Shown piece after piece: positions 53,803 to 62,827 of a stretch of 64,000 bases of DNA. Origin of the DNA: Octadecabacter sp. B2R22 (lineage in GTDB: Bacteria; Pseudomonadota; Alphaproteobacteria; Rhodobacterales; Rhodobacteraceae); the NCBI RefSeq assembly GCF_018861045.1, contig NZ_JAHKQJ010000002.1, positions 62,001 to 126,000 of the forward strand, written 5' to 3'. Numbering within the stretch: position 1 is the stretch's first letter; every line of letters starts with the position of its first letter. The position numbers and the translations under genes are program-made. The notes under the pieces were generated by a model that saw nothing but the letters and a program-made list of their open reading frames with translations, made no database searches and was not told the DNA's origin.

Positions 53803-54909
53803 ATGAAGCTGTCATTCTTCACTATGCCGATCCACCCATTGGGTAAGCCCTATTCCCAAAGCTATGCAGAAGACCGCGAGGCGTTCATTCTTGCAGATAA
53901 GCTGGGCTTCGCCGAGGCGTATTGCGGCGAGCACACTACAGACAAAGCCGAGATCATCACCTCGACCGTCGCGTTTTTGGCGAGCTTGGCCTACGAGACG
54001 AAAAACATCCGCCTTGGTACGGGCACAGTGAACATGCCGAACTCGCATCCGGCCCGTATCGCGGGTGAAGTCGCGATGTTGGACCATATGCTTGAGGGTC
54101 GTTTGAACTTCGGGATCTCGCCGGGTGGTTTAATGTCGGATGCAGAAATCTTTGGAACACTCGACAAGGACCGCAACGCGATGTTCCTCGAGTGCATCAA
54201 TATGGTTCTGGATATTTGGGCCGGCGAGGCGCCTTATAACCTCAAGGGTGAATTCTGGGAGGTCTCGACCGAACGTACCATGATGCCGGAAATCGGTCAG
54301 GGTGAGATCATCAAACCCTTCCAAGACCCGCATCCTCCAATCGTCGGAACCGCGGTTGCTCCATTCTCCAAGGGCGTGACAGCCATGGCCGAACGCGGCT
54401 GGCAGCCGATTTCTGCAAACTTCCTGTTGCCGAAATGGGCCGCGACCCATTGGCCAAAATATGTAGAAGGCTGTGAGAACGCAGGCATTGTGCCCAACTA
54501 TTCCGATTGGCGTGTCGCCAAGAACATTTGTGTCGCTGACGACATGGAAACGGCGCGCGCTTATGCCCGCGATCCAGGTAGCCCGTACGTGCTTTACTAT
54601 TCCCAGCTGCTTACAAAGTTGCGGTCGGGCGGTCGTTTGAATCTGTTCAAAGAAGATCAGAACATGTCCGACGATGATGTCACATTGGATTACGTCCTTG
54701 ATCGACTGGTCATCCACGGCGACCCAAGCTCGGTCACGGATCAGATCCTAGCACTGCGCGAAGAAACAGGACCGTTCCAACATCTGGTCTACGCTGGCCA
54801 CGATTGGACTGACTACGATCTTGGTCGGAAATCCATGATCCTGATGGGCGAGAAAGTGATGCCGATGCTGACAGAGGCGACGAAATCGGAACCTAGCTAC
54901 GGGTCCTAA
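53803..54909 (+). CDS. Luciferase-like flavin-dependent monooxygenase
   Basis: The 368-residue protein is an LLM-class (bacterial luciferase/alkanal type) FMN-dependent oxygenase. Its TIM-barrel marks are FFTMPIHPL, ADKLGFAEAYCGEHT, RLGTGTVNMPNSHPARIAGEVAMLDHMLEGRLNFGISPGG and VVHGDPSSV-like IHGDPSSVTDQIL. The match to LimB-type limonene or alkyl-substrate enzymes is only general. AAGGAG precedes the start. A flavin reductase follows after 17 bases, so the pair should form a two-component monooxygenase. The substrate is unknown. Confidence 0.85.
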   Translation: MKLSFFTMPIHPLGKPYSQSYAEDREAFILADKLGFAEAYCGEHTTDKAEIITSTVAFLASLAYETKNIRLGTGTVNMPNSHPARIAGEVAMLDHMLEGRLNFGISPGGLMSDAEIFGTLDKDRNAMFLECINMVLDIWAGEAPYNLKGEFWEVSTERTMMPEIGQGEIIKPFQDPHPPIVGTAVAPFSKGVTAMAERGWQPISANFLLPKWAATHWPKYVEGCENAGIVPNYSDWRVAKNICVADDMETARAYARDPGSPYVLYYSQLLTKLRSGGRLNLFKEDQNMSDDDVTLDYVLDRLVIHGDPSSVTDQILALREETGPFQHLVYAGHDWTDYDLGRKSMILMGEKVMPMLTEATKSEPSYGS

Positions 54910-54926
54910 GCCAAGAGGTGACACTC

Positions 54927-55868
54927 ATGACGACCACTAAGATTGACAACGACATCGACCCAAAGGCCTTTCGCAGAGCACTTGGGAACTTCGCGACCGG
55001 AGTAACCATCATCACGGCCACCGCGCCGGATGGCACAAAGGTTGGCGTCACGGCGAGCAGTTTTAATTCGCTGTCGATGGATCCGCCGCTCATCTTGTGG
55101 AGCAGTATGAAAGACACCCGCAGCTGCGAGATTTTCGAGAATGCGAGCCACTTTGCGGTAAACATTCTGGCGTCTGACCAGATGGACATGTCTAACCACT
55201 TCGCCCGCCAGCAGAAAGACAAATTTGCCGGCATTGAATGGGAAGAAGGGATCGGCGGCGCTCCTGTGTTTCCAAACTGTGCGGGGCGTTTCCAGTGTGA
55301 AAGCTATGATAAGCTTGATGGCGGAGATCACTGGATTTTCGTGGGTAAGGTTGTGGCCTTTGACGATTTTGGCCGCTCGCCCCTGTGCTTCCATCAGGGG
55401 TCCTACGCCGTCGTATTCAACCATCCTGAGACCTTTGCGAAGGCAGAAGACCATGCCGTAGAGACGCCAGCAAACGATCGAATGGGCAACCACACGTTCT
55501 TCTTGATGCTGCGCGCAGTGCGGGCCTATCAGCAGAGGTATCAACCAAAATTGGAGACCTTGGGGCTTAGCTTGATCGAAGCGCGCATCCTTCTGGTTCT
55601 CGCTGATGTGTCTGGTTTACCCGTCGAAAAGCTGGTGATGAACCTTCATACGCCGACTGAAGAAGCGAACGCCGCTCTCGTGAACCTAAGCGATCGTGGC
55701 CTCGTTGAGAAAAGTGGCGATGATTATGCTCTGACCGCAGCAGGGCAAGACAAGGCGGGTCAATGCTGGGCATTGGCGGACAACCACGCTGAAGAGACAT
55801 TCAAAGGTCTGGACGATGATCAGATCGGTAACTTCACGGAAGTCCTCCACCAGCTTATTGCGAAATAA
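54927..55868 (+). CDS. Flavin reductase fused to a MarR-type domain
   Basis: The 313-residue protein has an N-terminal flavin-reductase domain (residues ~10-170, FRRALGNFATGVTIITA, VGVTASSFNSLSMDPPLI and the FVGKVVAFD segment) and a C-terminal MarR winged helix (~190-313, LSLIEARILLVLADV, then VNLSDRGLVEKSGDDYALTAAG). The same order and length occur in the C1 reductase of 4-hydroxyphenylacetate hydroxylase, where the MarR part is an effector-binding autoinhibitory domain. The ATG nine bases after a GTG has GAGGTGA at good distance. It supplies reduced flavin to the luciferase-like partner. Confidence 0.82.
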   Translation: MTTTKIDNDIDPKAFRRALGNFATGVTIITATAPDGTKVGVTASSFNSLSMDPPLILWSSMKDTRSCEIFENASHFAVNILASDQMDMSNHFARQQKDKFAGIEWEEGIGGAPVFPNCAGRFQCESYDKLDGGDHWIFVGKVVAFDDFGRSPLCFHQGSYAVVFNHPETFAKAEDHAVETPANDRMGNHTFFLMLRAVRAYQQRYQPKLETLGLSLIEARILLVLADVSGLPVEKLVMNLHTPTEEANAALVNLSDRGLVEKSGDDYALTAAGQDKAGQCWALADNHAEETFKGLDDDQIGNFTEVLHQLIAK

Positions 55869-55918
55869 GAGTTAGTAGGGGCGATTGGTGTAAATGATTG
55901 GCCTATGTAGGCTCGAGA

Positions 55919-55936
55919 GCGGGGCATAAGCCCCGC
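55919..55936. terminator. Hairpin between convergent flavin reductase and BKACE genes
   Basis: A seven-pair stem (55919-55925 with 55930-55936) with a four-base loop sits between the two stop codons. It lacks a T-run on either side. Confidence 0.5.
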
Positions 55937-55951
55937 ATCCCGCCGCATTGA

Positions 55952-56725
55952 CTACAAGCCGAGAATGGCAGCAGAGACTTCACGCACGCGTTCGGCGTTG
56001 TCTTTGGCCTGCGATCCGTCCGCGTTCTGAAGCGAGTTTTCGAACCCCACACGGGCCTTTCCGCCCAGTTCCGCAGCCCGAACAAGACTGTTGGTTTCTT
56101 GCGCGCCAAAAGCACACACCATCCAATCGAAATCGAACCCGTCCATCGTCGCTAGGGGACTAAGATACTCCTCCAGATCAACGCTGTCTTGCGAGCCGTT
56201 GGCGTAGGTGCCCTGCACAAACAAAACCAGATGATCTTGTCCCGGAATACGCCCGTTGCTGACAGCGTGGACGAAGTTAAGAACGTCTTCAGGTGAATAA
56301 AGAATATGCTGAATTTCCACACCTGCCGCGCGGGCCCAATGATAAAAATCACGCGCTGCGGGCCAGTCCGCTGGCTGTCGAACCATTTCTCGAAGGCCAA
56401 CAGAGACGTAATCGGGTTGCAAGGCCCGCACCATGTCTTGCTGCTCAGACGCCTCGTATTTTCCTGCGGTCTCGGACGTGACCTGAAGGTACATCTCAGG
56501 AACCTCAACCTTCAGGCGATCCAGAAGGGCGCGGTATCTTTCTGCATCAATAAGATGCTGACCTGCCTCATCGCGAATATGAATGTGAATGCCATCCGCC
56601 CCCGCAGCCTGAGACGCAATCGCCACCTCAATGACTTCGTCGTCGGTGATGGGCAGAGCGGGATGATCGGCTTTGCCACGCCGCGCTCCGTTTGGGGCGA
56701 CCATAATTTTAGGAAGGGGTCTCAT
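55952..56725 (-). CDS. BKACE-family beta-keto acid cleavage enzyme
   Basis: The 257-residue protein (slightly short for the family) has the DUF849/BKACE fold. I see MVAPNGARRGKADHPALPIT at the N-terminus, the zinc-binding pair H47-x-H49 in GIHIHIRD, and the end VGFENSLQNADGSQAKDNAERV. BKACEs condense a beta-keto acid with acetyl-CoA. The substrate varies among members and is not visible from sequence. It is convergent with the flavin reductase and divergent from LysR, so it is the likely target of that regulator. Confidence 0.85.
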   Translation of the reverse strand: MRPLPKIMVAPNGARRGKADHPALPITDDEVIEVAIASQAAGADGIHIHIRDEAGQHLIDAERYRALLDRLKVEVPEMYLQVTSETAGKYEASEQQDMVRALQPDYVSVGLREMVRQPADWPAARDFYHWARAAGVEIQHILYSPEDVLNFVHAVSNGRIPGQDHLVLFVQGTYANGSQDSVDLEEYLSPLATMDGFDFDWMVCAFGAQETNSLVRAAELGGKARVGFENSLQNADGSQAKDNAERVREVSAAILGL

Positions 56726-56905
56726 TGTGTCTCTCCGGATTGCAAACTAACGGAACCATTCAGCTTTCGGGATGATCCGTTCAAGTGGCTAATTCTCGTC
56801 ATTCGTATGGTTCTCGTGAAGTGTCTTGGCGAAGTTAGCCGCGACAGCTCTTTCACAAATAAGAATAATACGGCATAAATCGTATCAGGAAAACGGATAC
56901 CCAAA
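56726..56905. promoter_or_regulatory. Divergent BKACE / LysR region with inverted repeat
   Basis: A perfect ATACG-N8-CGTAT inverted repeat at 56868-56885 lies 20 bases ahead of the LysR start. It has the position and shape of an autoregulatory LysR site. Confidence 0.45.
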
Positions 56906-57823
56906 ATGAAACTCCAACAACTCCAGTATTTTGTCGCTGTCTATGAACAGGGATCGTTTTCAGCTGCAGCTGAGAAAGTGAACGCGACACAGTCGGGTTT
57001 GTCGATGCACGTCAGCCAAATGGAAAAGCGGCACAACGTTGTGTTGTTCCATCGCAGCTCGTCTGGGGTTTCTCCGACCGAAGAAGGACGGGCGTTTTAT
57101 CTTGAAGCTGTTAAAGTTCTTGCCGCCGCCAGTCGCGCCGAAGACCGCCTGAAGGGGCTGTCAAAATCGGTTGTAGGGCATGTTCATGTAGGCTTGATGC
57201 CGACCTTTACCCGAGCGGTTCTGACAGAAGCTCTCCTGAGGTTTGATCGCGAATACCCCGAAGTCCGACTGTCGATTTCGGAAGGATATGCCAGCACGCT
57301 TGCAGGTGAGGTCGTCGAGGGGCGGCTGGATTTCGCTGTCGTGCCTGCGTCTTTCGCGATCAACGAAGCACTGGTTTCCAAATCTATGGGGCAAGATCGC
57401 GAATGCCTCGTATGTGCAGCGGACCGTGATATTCCGATGACCAAGAACGGTGTTACGCTAAAGGATATGTCGCCGCTCCGTCTTGTGCTCCCGGGAACCG
57501 GAAATGCCCGCCGGACCTTGATCGAGAATTACATGGCCCTGAACGAAGTAGAAGTGTCGTCCATTTTGGAATTGGACACGATGCACGGGACGCTGAACCT
57601 TGTTGCGAGTTCCGATTGGGTCACGATCTTGCCGGGTATCATGTGCCTGCCAGACCTTGATGGCAGTCGACGCAAGGTTGCGATGCTTGTCGATCCACCG
57701 CTAACTGTGGACTACATGCGGATCGAAACCCGCAAACGACCGTTGAGTGCCGTCGCACAGATTTTCGCAGACATCTTGCAAGAAGAACTGAACTCCGCTC
57801 TCGAGGTTTTCCCCTACGCCTAA
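56906..57823 (+). CDS. LysR-family transcriptional regulator
   Basis: The 305-residue regulator starts MKLQQLQYFVAVYEQGSFSAAA, a textbook LysR helix-turn-helix (residues 1-60), then a linker helix and the two-lobed effector domain (about 90-295). The recognition helix reads ATQSGLSMHVSQMEK. It is divergent from the BKACE gene. It likely senses a keto-acid or related metabolite of the neighbouring pathway. Confidence 0.9.
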   Translation: MKLQQLQYFVAVYEQGSFSAAAEKVNATQSGLSMHVSQMEKRHNVVLFHRSSSGVSPTEEGRAFYLEAVKVLAAASRAEDRLKGLSKSVVGHVHVGLMPTFTRAVLTEALLRFDREYPEVRLSISEGYASTLAGEVVEGRLDFAVVPASFAINEALVSKSMGQDRECLVCAADRDIPMTKNGVTLKDMSPLRLVLPGTGNARRTLIENYMALNEVEVSSILELDTMHGTLNLVASSDWVTILPGIMCLPDLDGSRRKVAMLVDPPLTVDYMRIETRKRPLSAVAQIFADILQEELNSALEVFPYA

Positions 57824-58064
57824 ATCATGCAGGGGTCGGTGCGACGCGTTGATATCAGGTTTTCTGATGCTCGGCTTGACCACATATTGTTTCAATTGAC
57901 CTTGCCGTTTCTCGTAATTTACGGGGCAAGGATCCGTTGCCCTGCATCCATGGGGCGGCAATACGCTGTCGGATCTTGTCGTGTCGGCTTCATGTGACTG
58001 TGTTGCTGCCGTTTGAAACCCCGCCCGCGTTCCCGCGTGGCACCGCCAGAAAGCACGAAAACGC
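57824..58064. other. Region between LysR and hydrolase genes
   Basis: 241 bases without a supported gene or a clear terminator. The hydrolase promoter probably lies here. Confidence 0.3.
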
Positions 58065-58844
58065 ATGACCAAAACCACACTTCATTCAACCATTTCAGGG
58101 CGCTCGGATGGTCCGGCTCTTTTGTTGCTCAACAGTTTTGGCGCAACGAAAGAAATGTGGAACAACCAGATGCCGATGTTTGAGGCGTACTATCGCGTCA
58201 TTCGGTGCGACACGCGCGGCCACGGTCAAAGCCCGACCCCTGCTGGGCCCTATTCATTCGACGATTTCATTGAAGACGTTCTTGCCGTCTTAGACGAACA
58301 TGGCGTTGAAACCGCTGATGTCATTGGCCTGTCCATGGGCGGCATGACAGCGCTGGGTCTTGGTCTTGCGGCGCCGAAACGGATCAACAGGATCGTTTGT
58401 TGTGCGGCTCGCGCGGATGCACCCGAACCGTTCGTTCAGAATTGGCATAATCGTCTGGGGATGCTGGACGATGGCGGAATAGAAGCCGTTTGGAACGGTA
58501 CGGTCGGAATGTGGCTCAGCGACGAAACACGCGCCAAACAGCCCGAGCAAGAAGCCGCACTTCGCGATAGCTTCCTTAAGACAACCGATGGCGGGTATCG
58601 TGGCTGCGCCCAAGCCCTCATGGATTTGGATTATCTTCGCCATCTCGGCGAGATGACAGTTCCGACATTGTTTGTGGCTGGTGAGGGTGACATGGCCGCA
58701 CCGCCCGCCGTGATGAAGGATATGGCTGACGCTTGTCCGAATTCGGAATACGCTGTTGTGGGCGGTGCGAAACACATCATTAACGTTGATAACCCTGATG
58801 ATTTCGCCGTGACGATCTTTGGGTTCTTAGGGTTGGACGCTTAA
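58065..58844 (+). CDS. Alpha/beta hydrolase, enol-lactonase-like
   Basis: The 259-residue enzyme has the full triad: nucleophile Ser90 in GLSMGG, Asp209 in AGEGDMAAPP and His237 in GGAKHIINVDNP. RCDTRGHGQSPTP and YSFDDFIEDVLAVLD resemble 3-oxoadipate enol-lactonase (PcaD), but without other pca genes that name is not justified. It probably opens or hydrolyses an intermediate of the neighbouring monooxygenase pathway. Confidence 0.8.
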   Translation: MTKTTLHSTISGRSDGPALLLLNSFGATKEMWNNQMPMFEAYYRVIRCDTRGHGQSPTPAGPYSFDDFIEDVLAVLDEHGVETADVIGLSMGGMTALGLGLAAPKRINRIVCCAARADAPEPFVQNWHNRLGMLDDGGIEAVWNGTVGMWLSDETRAKQPEQEAALRDSFLKTTDGGYRGCAQALMDLDYLRHLGEMTVPTLFVAGEGDMAAPPAVMKDMADACPNSEYAVVGGAKHIINVDNPDDFAVTIFGFLGLDA

Positions 58845-58859
58845 GCCCAAAAACACGAC

Positions 58860-58893
58860 CGCTGCGCAGACGGGGTGGCCGATCTGCGCAGCG
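58860..58893. terminator. Bidirectional hairpin between hydrolase and Gfo/Idh genes
   Basis: A perfect ten-pair stem (58860-58869 with 58884-58893, loop of 14) stands between the convergent stop codons. Confidence 0.65.
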
Positions 58894-58915
58894 ATAATTC
58901 TGTGGTCTAAGTGGC

Positions 58916-59929
58916 CTAGATATCGGACAGCTTGACCGAATTCCCAGTTTCAGCCGAGACCGCGATGGCCTCAAGCACCTGAATATTGTGAACCATTTCG
59001 TCGTTGGTGAAGGGATAGTCGGCCTCGCCCAAAGCGGCCCGTGCAAAGGCTTCCAGGTTCGCCGTCACAGCGTCTTCCCAGTTGTGATCAACCTGATCGA
59101 CACCCTGCCCAGTTTGCGCCGTCAAAACACGAACGATGCCGTCCGGCGTGTCGGGATGGCTGTCATTCAGCACTTCGACCCATTTTTCGGTGCCAAACAC
59201 ATGCATTCGAATGAAATGCGGCGTATGCAAAACGGCGCTGAACGTCGCAGTCATTCCAGCCTCAAATTTCATCTGCACAGTCACCACATCGCCTGTTTCC
59301 CAGCCGAGCGAGCGATCGGACGTAAAGGCGTGAAGGGATTCGACCGGTCCAAAAAACGAAATCATCAAGTCGCTCAAGTGAATACCCATGGCCGTCATGC
59401 CAGCAGCGGGAGAAACCTCTTTGCGAGTCCGCCAGTCATTTGCTGGAACCCCGATGAGTTTATCATGGCTAAACGCGGCCTCAGCATGCATGACCGTTCC
59501 AAGCTCTTGCTTATCAAGCGCGTCTCGTAGAGCCAGCATCGCCGGTTCGAAGCGGCGCTCATGACCGATGCCAAGCTGCACGCCAGCGGCTTCGCAGGCT
59601 TTGACGGATCGGCGGGCGCTATCGGCGGTCAATCCGAGCGGCTTTTCACAAAAAACGTGTTTGCCAGCGGCTGAAACCTGCGCGATCTGCGCTTCGTGAA
59701 GCGGATTGGGCGTCGTCAAGATCACAGCGTCGACCTCATCGAGCGTCAGCGGATCGGCTAAATCTGACCATGCGGTCAGGCCCATCTCGGTAATGCCCGC
59801 GTGATTATCGGTGACGGGTTCAACCACACCGGCGACGGTCAGCCATGGGTGGCCCTGTAGACGCGTGGCAATGTGTTTGCCCCACCAGCCGAACCCCGCG
59901 ATCGCGACAGTAAATTTTGCAGTGCTCAT
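58916..59929 (-). CDS. Gfo/Idh/MocA-family oxidoreductase
   Basis: The 337-residue dehydrogenase has the Rossmann motif AGFGWWGKH (residues 11-19), the family EKP at 95-97 (VFCEKPLGL), and a C-terminal alpha/beta domain with MGIHLSDLMISFFG, where the conserved Asp/His near the nicotinamide are found. Members act on sugars, inositols or related compounds. The substrate here is unknown. It is divergent from the OsmC gene. Confidence 0.85.
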   Translation of the reverse strand: MSTAKFTVAIAGFGWWGKHIATRLQGHPWLTVAGVVEPVTDNHAGITEMGLTAWSDLADPLTLDEVDAVILTTPNPLHEAQIAQVSAAGKHVFCEKPLGLTADSARRSVKACEAAGVQLGIGHERRFEPAMLALRDALDKQELGTVMHAEAAFSHDKLIGVPANDWRTRKEVSPAAGMTAMGIHLSDLMISFFGPVESLHAFTSDRSLGWETGDVVTVQMKFEAGMTATFSAVLHTPHFIRMHVFGTEKWVEVLNDSHPDTPDGIVRVLTAQTGQGVDQVDHNWEDAVTANLEAFARAALGEADYPFTNDEMVHNIQVLEAIAVSAETGNSVKLSDI

Positions 59930-60286
59930 AGATGGCTCCTTCGTGGTGTTAAAAACCCGCGCGGTCGCGCCGCGCGAGACCCCTAAGGTGATGGGGCGTT
60001 GCGGAACTTTAGAAAGACGAAGCAGATCAAGACAAACAAAGTAATCTGATGCCGACCGTCAAGGAAATTGATGTGCCTGCCGCCCAAGCCGTATCAAGAT
60101 TCTTGATTGATGCTAGGCAAAAACAGCATTTCACCTGAAGGCCCATTAGAGGCATGTTTTTGGAACTAAGCCGCAATCCTGGGGAGGAGGGGAGGCTTTT
60201 CAACGTCGGAACAGCGATCATTGATCAGCCCGTTAGGCGCCTATTCCTTCCCTAAAACGACCAAGAGACCGCTAAAAGGACGACAC
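59930..60286. other. Divergent region Gfo/Idh - OsmC
   Basis: About 357 bases. A GC hairpin (59958-59964 with 59970-59976, loop of five) lies in the 5' leader of the Gfo/Idh gene. A 22-codon N-terminal extension of the OsmC frame (from 60221) has no family residues. I see no other gene. Confidence 0.4.
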
Positions 60287-60757
60287 ATGTCAACTGTCAA
60301 AGAAAAACCAATTTGGAAATTCAAGGTCACGGGCCAGCAGAACTCCAGCACGCAATCTGTAGCTGATGCCCGCGGAAAAAGCGTAATCATTGATGAGCCA
60401 ATCCAGCGCGGCGGCACCGATGAAGGACCTATGCCTGTCGAGTATGTCTTTATGGGTCTTGTGGGCTGCACCCATGTGATCTCCAATAAGCTTGCGGTGG
60501 CGAACGGAGTGGAGTTCACTTCGATGGATATCGATATCAACGTCACGATGGACAGCCACGGAACGCGGTTGATCAACCCGATTGATGTTCCGTTCCCATC
60601 TGTAACGCTCAATATCGTTGCGACTTTTGATGGTCCGCGCGACGGTGCTGTCAAAGTGACCGAAGTGTTGCGCGACTATTGCGCTGTTTCAAAGATGCTT
60701 CAGGAATCCGGAACAGTGGTTACTGAAAATTGGACGCTTAACGGCGTGGCTGTTTGA
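60287..60757 (+). CDS. OsmC/Ohr-family protein
   Basis: The 156-residue protein has the two redox cysteines of the family: Cys61 in LVGCTHVISNKLA and Cys132 in RDYCAVSKML. The family reduces organic hydroperoxides or related electrophiles with the help of lipoyl donors. AAAGGAC precedes the ATG. It is the first gene of a rightward run that continues into the AEC transporter after 58 bases. Confidence 0.82.
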   Translation: MSTVKEKPIWKFKVTGQQNSSTQSVADARGKSVIIDEPIQRGGTDEGPMPVEYVFMGLVGCTHVISNKLAVANGVEFTSMDIDINVTMDSHGTRLINPIDVPFPSVTLNIVATFDGPRDGAVKVTEVLRDYCAVSKMLQESGTVVTENWTLNGVAV

Positions 60758-60815
60758 GGATCTAACGTGCAGCCCCTGTTCCCATCCCACCTAACCGCTG
60801 AAAGGACGCATCCGA

Positions 60816-61811
60816 ATGTTCATGCAATTGGCCGACATTTTAGGTCCAATCCTTTGCATATCCGCAATCGGGTATATCCTGGGGCGCTCGTCGGTTGGGA
60901 TCGAGACTCGCACACTGAGCACTGTGGTCATCTTGATCGCGACGCCGTCCTTGATCTTTCATACGTTGACGTCGCTTCACGTGACGGGCGACACGATCGA
61001 AACGATGGCGGGCGCTGCGGTTCTTTGCGTCGCAATCGCCGGCGCTTTGGGGCTTTTGACCCTACTATTGTTGCGCGGACCTGTGCGAAGCTTTCTCCCG
61101 CCTTTGATGATGCCCAACTCTGGAAACATGGGGTTGCCGCTCGTCGTGCTAACCTTCGGACCAGAAGGCATGCCGCTTGGCGTTGCGTATTTTTTCGTGG
61201 TGGCGCTGTTGCAGAATTCTTTGGGACTCTCGATCTATGCCGGATCCCTTCGGTTAAAAGTGATTTTTCGACAGCCGCTGATCTACGCAGTGTTGGCCGT
61301 CTTGGTCGTGACTTGGGCCGATATTCAAGTGCCGAAGATTATCTTAACCACAACCGAAATGCTGGGCGGAATGATGGTGCCAGCGATGTTGCTACTCTTG
61401 GGCGCATCCTTGGCCACGCTAAAGGTCGAAGATCTGCGACCCGCGCTTCTTGTTGCGGTGGGACGCCTCGGGTTCGGGGTGATCTCGGCGTTGGTGGTTA
61501 TTTGGCTGTTGGGGCTAAGTGGGATGGTCGCGGGAACTGTTTTTCTGATGGCAACCATGCCAACCGCGATACTGATGTTCGTCTTCGCGGAACGTTATCA
61601 ACACGACGCCAAACAGGTGGCGGGATCGGTCGTCGTTTCGACACTTCTGACGTTTGCCTGTTTGCCGCTGATCGTTTGGGCCGCTTTGGAAATATCCGAA
61701 CTCAATTCGGAAGCCGAGGCATCGTTGCCCAGCTCATCAATCACACCACACAGCGCATCATTGGCGCAGTTGCCCAGCGAAGTGCGAGGGCCTGATGCGC
61801 GCACCTATTAA
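60816..61811 (+). CDS. AEC-family (auxin efflux carrier type) permease
   Basis: The 331-residue membrane protein has about ten helices in the AEC pattern: LGPILCISAIGYILGR at the start, LMMPNSGNMGLPLVVLTFG in the conserved middle, and MATMPTAILMFVFAERY near the end. Bacterial members move dicarboxylates or malonate-like acids. The last ~35 residues are hydrophilic. The gene overlaps the next one by 17 bases. A 342-codon frame (60767-61795) in another register over this gene is a shadow. Confidence 0.85.
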   Translation: MFMQLADILGPILCISAIGYILGRSSVGIETRTLSTVVILIATPSLIFHTLTSLHVTGDTIETMAGAAVLCVAIAGALGLLTLLLLRGPVRSFLPPLMMPNSGNMGLPLVVLTFGPEGMPLGVAYFFVVALLQNSLGLSIYAGSLRLKVIFRQPLIYAVLAVLVVTWADIQVPKIILTTTEMLGGMMVPAMLLLLGASLATLKVEDLRPALLVAVGRLGFGVISALVVIWLLGLSGMVAGTVFLMATMPTAILMFVFAERYQHDAKQVAGSVVVSTLLTFACLPLIVWAALEISELNSEAEASLPSSSITPHSASLAQLPSEVRGPDARTY

Positions 61812-62748
61812 CATAACGCTCGGGGGCTATCAGGGACCAAACTCTGTGCACACGCGTGCATTGCGCCTTCTGAGCGATGCCTTGGTGCGCCTTTCTGAAG
61901 GTAGAATTACCGTCGATGTGCGAACCAATGTGGGGAAGCAAGGGATCAAGACAGCCGATCTACGTGACGTGGTTGAACGCCATGATCTGGACGGTTGCTA
62001 TCTCTCGTCCAGCTATATCGCAGGGGATGTACCGGGTCTCAGGTTGTTTGACATTCCGTTCGCGTCTTTGGACCGTGCAGAGGCATTCGCCGTGTTAGAT
62101 AACGTTCTAGAGACGTGGTTCCGGCATGAGGTCGAAGCGAATACCGGCCTTGTTATGCTTGGCATTTGGGACAATGGCGTACGGCACATGTCGACCGCCA
62201 ATCGCCCTTTGCACAGCCCTGAAAACTGCCAAGGGTTGAAGCTGCGCACTCTTCCAAACGATGACCACCAGAACGTTTTCCGGTCTCTCGGGTTTGACCC
62301 CAAAGTGATCGACGCCAAAGACCTTTCAGACGCTGTTGCAAACGGTGATGTTGACGCTCAAGAAAACCCCCTGACCAACACTTTGAACTTCGGCCTACAC
62401 AAGACGTTGCCGACGATCACACTGACCGGTCATCTCATGGGAATTGCGCTGGTCCTGTTCAATCGCGAGGTGTTCCAATCTTGGCCGAAAGACATTCAGG
62501 CCATCGTTGCCCAAGCCGTGGATGAAGCCAGCAAAGTGCAACGTTCCCTTGCCCTTCAAGAGGACGAGGCGTGTAAGCGTACGTTGAACGATCAGGGTGC
62601 AGAGTTCATTGAGCTGACCGCCGATCAACGTGCATCTTGGCGGGCTGCAACCCAATCTGAAAGAACAAGAATTCAAGCTGAAATTGATCCGGACCTGCTT
62701 GCTAAATTCAACGCAAGCGTGTGCCCGGCAGAAAGTGTGATAGCATGA
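61795..62748 (+). CDS. TRAP-type (DctP) binding protein without a signal peptide
   Basis: The 317-residue product has the DctP fold. ITLGGYQGPNSVHTRAL is the usual first mature strand, GIWDNGVRHMS holds the conserved Arg region that binds the ligand carboxylate, and CQGLKLRTLPND and HLMGIALVLFNREVF are family segments. The reading frame begins right at the mature N-terminus with no hydrophobic leader. Upstream codons in frame lie inside the AEC gene and do not form one. GAGGG precedes the ATG. The partner genes are TctB and TctA and not DctQM. Either the protein is cytosolic or it was truncated. Confidence 0.75.
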   Translation: MRAPINITLGGYQGPNSVHTRALRLLSDALVRLSEGRITVDVRTNVGKQGIKTADLRDVVERHDLDGCYLSSSYIAGDVPGLRLFDIPFASLDRAEAFAVLDNVLETWFRHEVEANTGLVMLGIWDNGVRHMSTANRPLHSPENCQGLKLRTLPNDDHQNVFRSLGFDPKVIDAKDLSDAVANGDVDAQENPLTNTLNFGLHKTLPTITLTGHLMGIALVLFNREVFQSWPKDIQAIVAQAVDEASKVQRSLALQEDEACKRTLNDQGAEFIELTADQRASWRAATQSERTRIQAEIDPDLLAKFNASVCPAESVIA

Positions 62749-62827
62749 TTTTCAATATCCAAAAAACAACCAATGCGACGCTGATGAACCACCTAAGGGT
62801 CAGCCTCAAACCGACAGGGAGACCTTG

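Noticed and set aside
60767-61795. 342-codon plus-strand frame overlapping the AEC permease
   Set aside because: It is rich in Arg and Gly with no domain; the overlapping frame is a clear ten-helix AEC protein.
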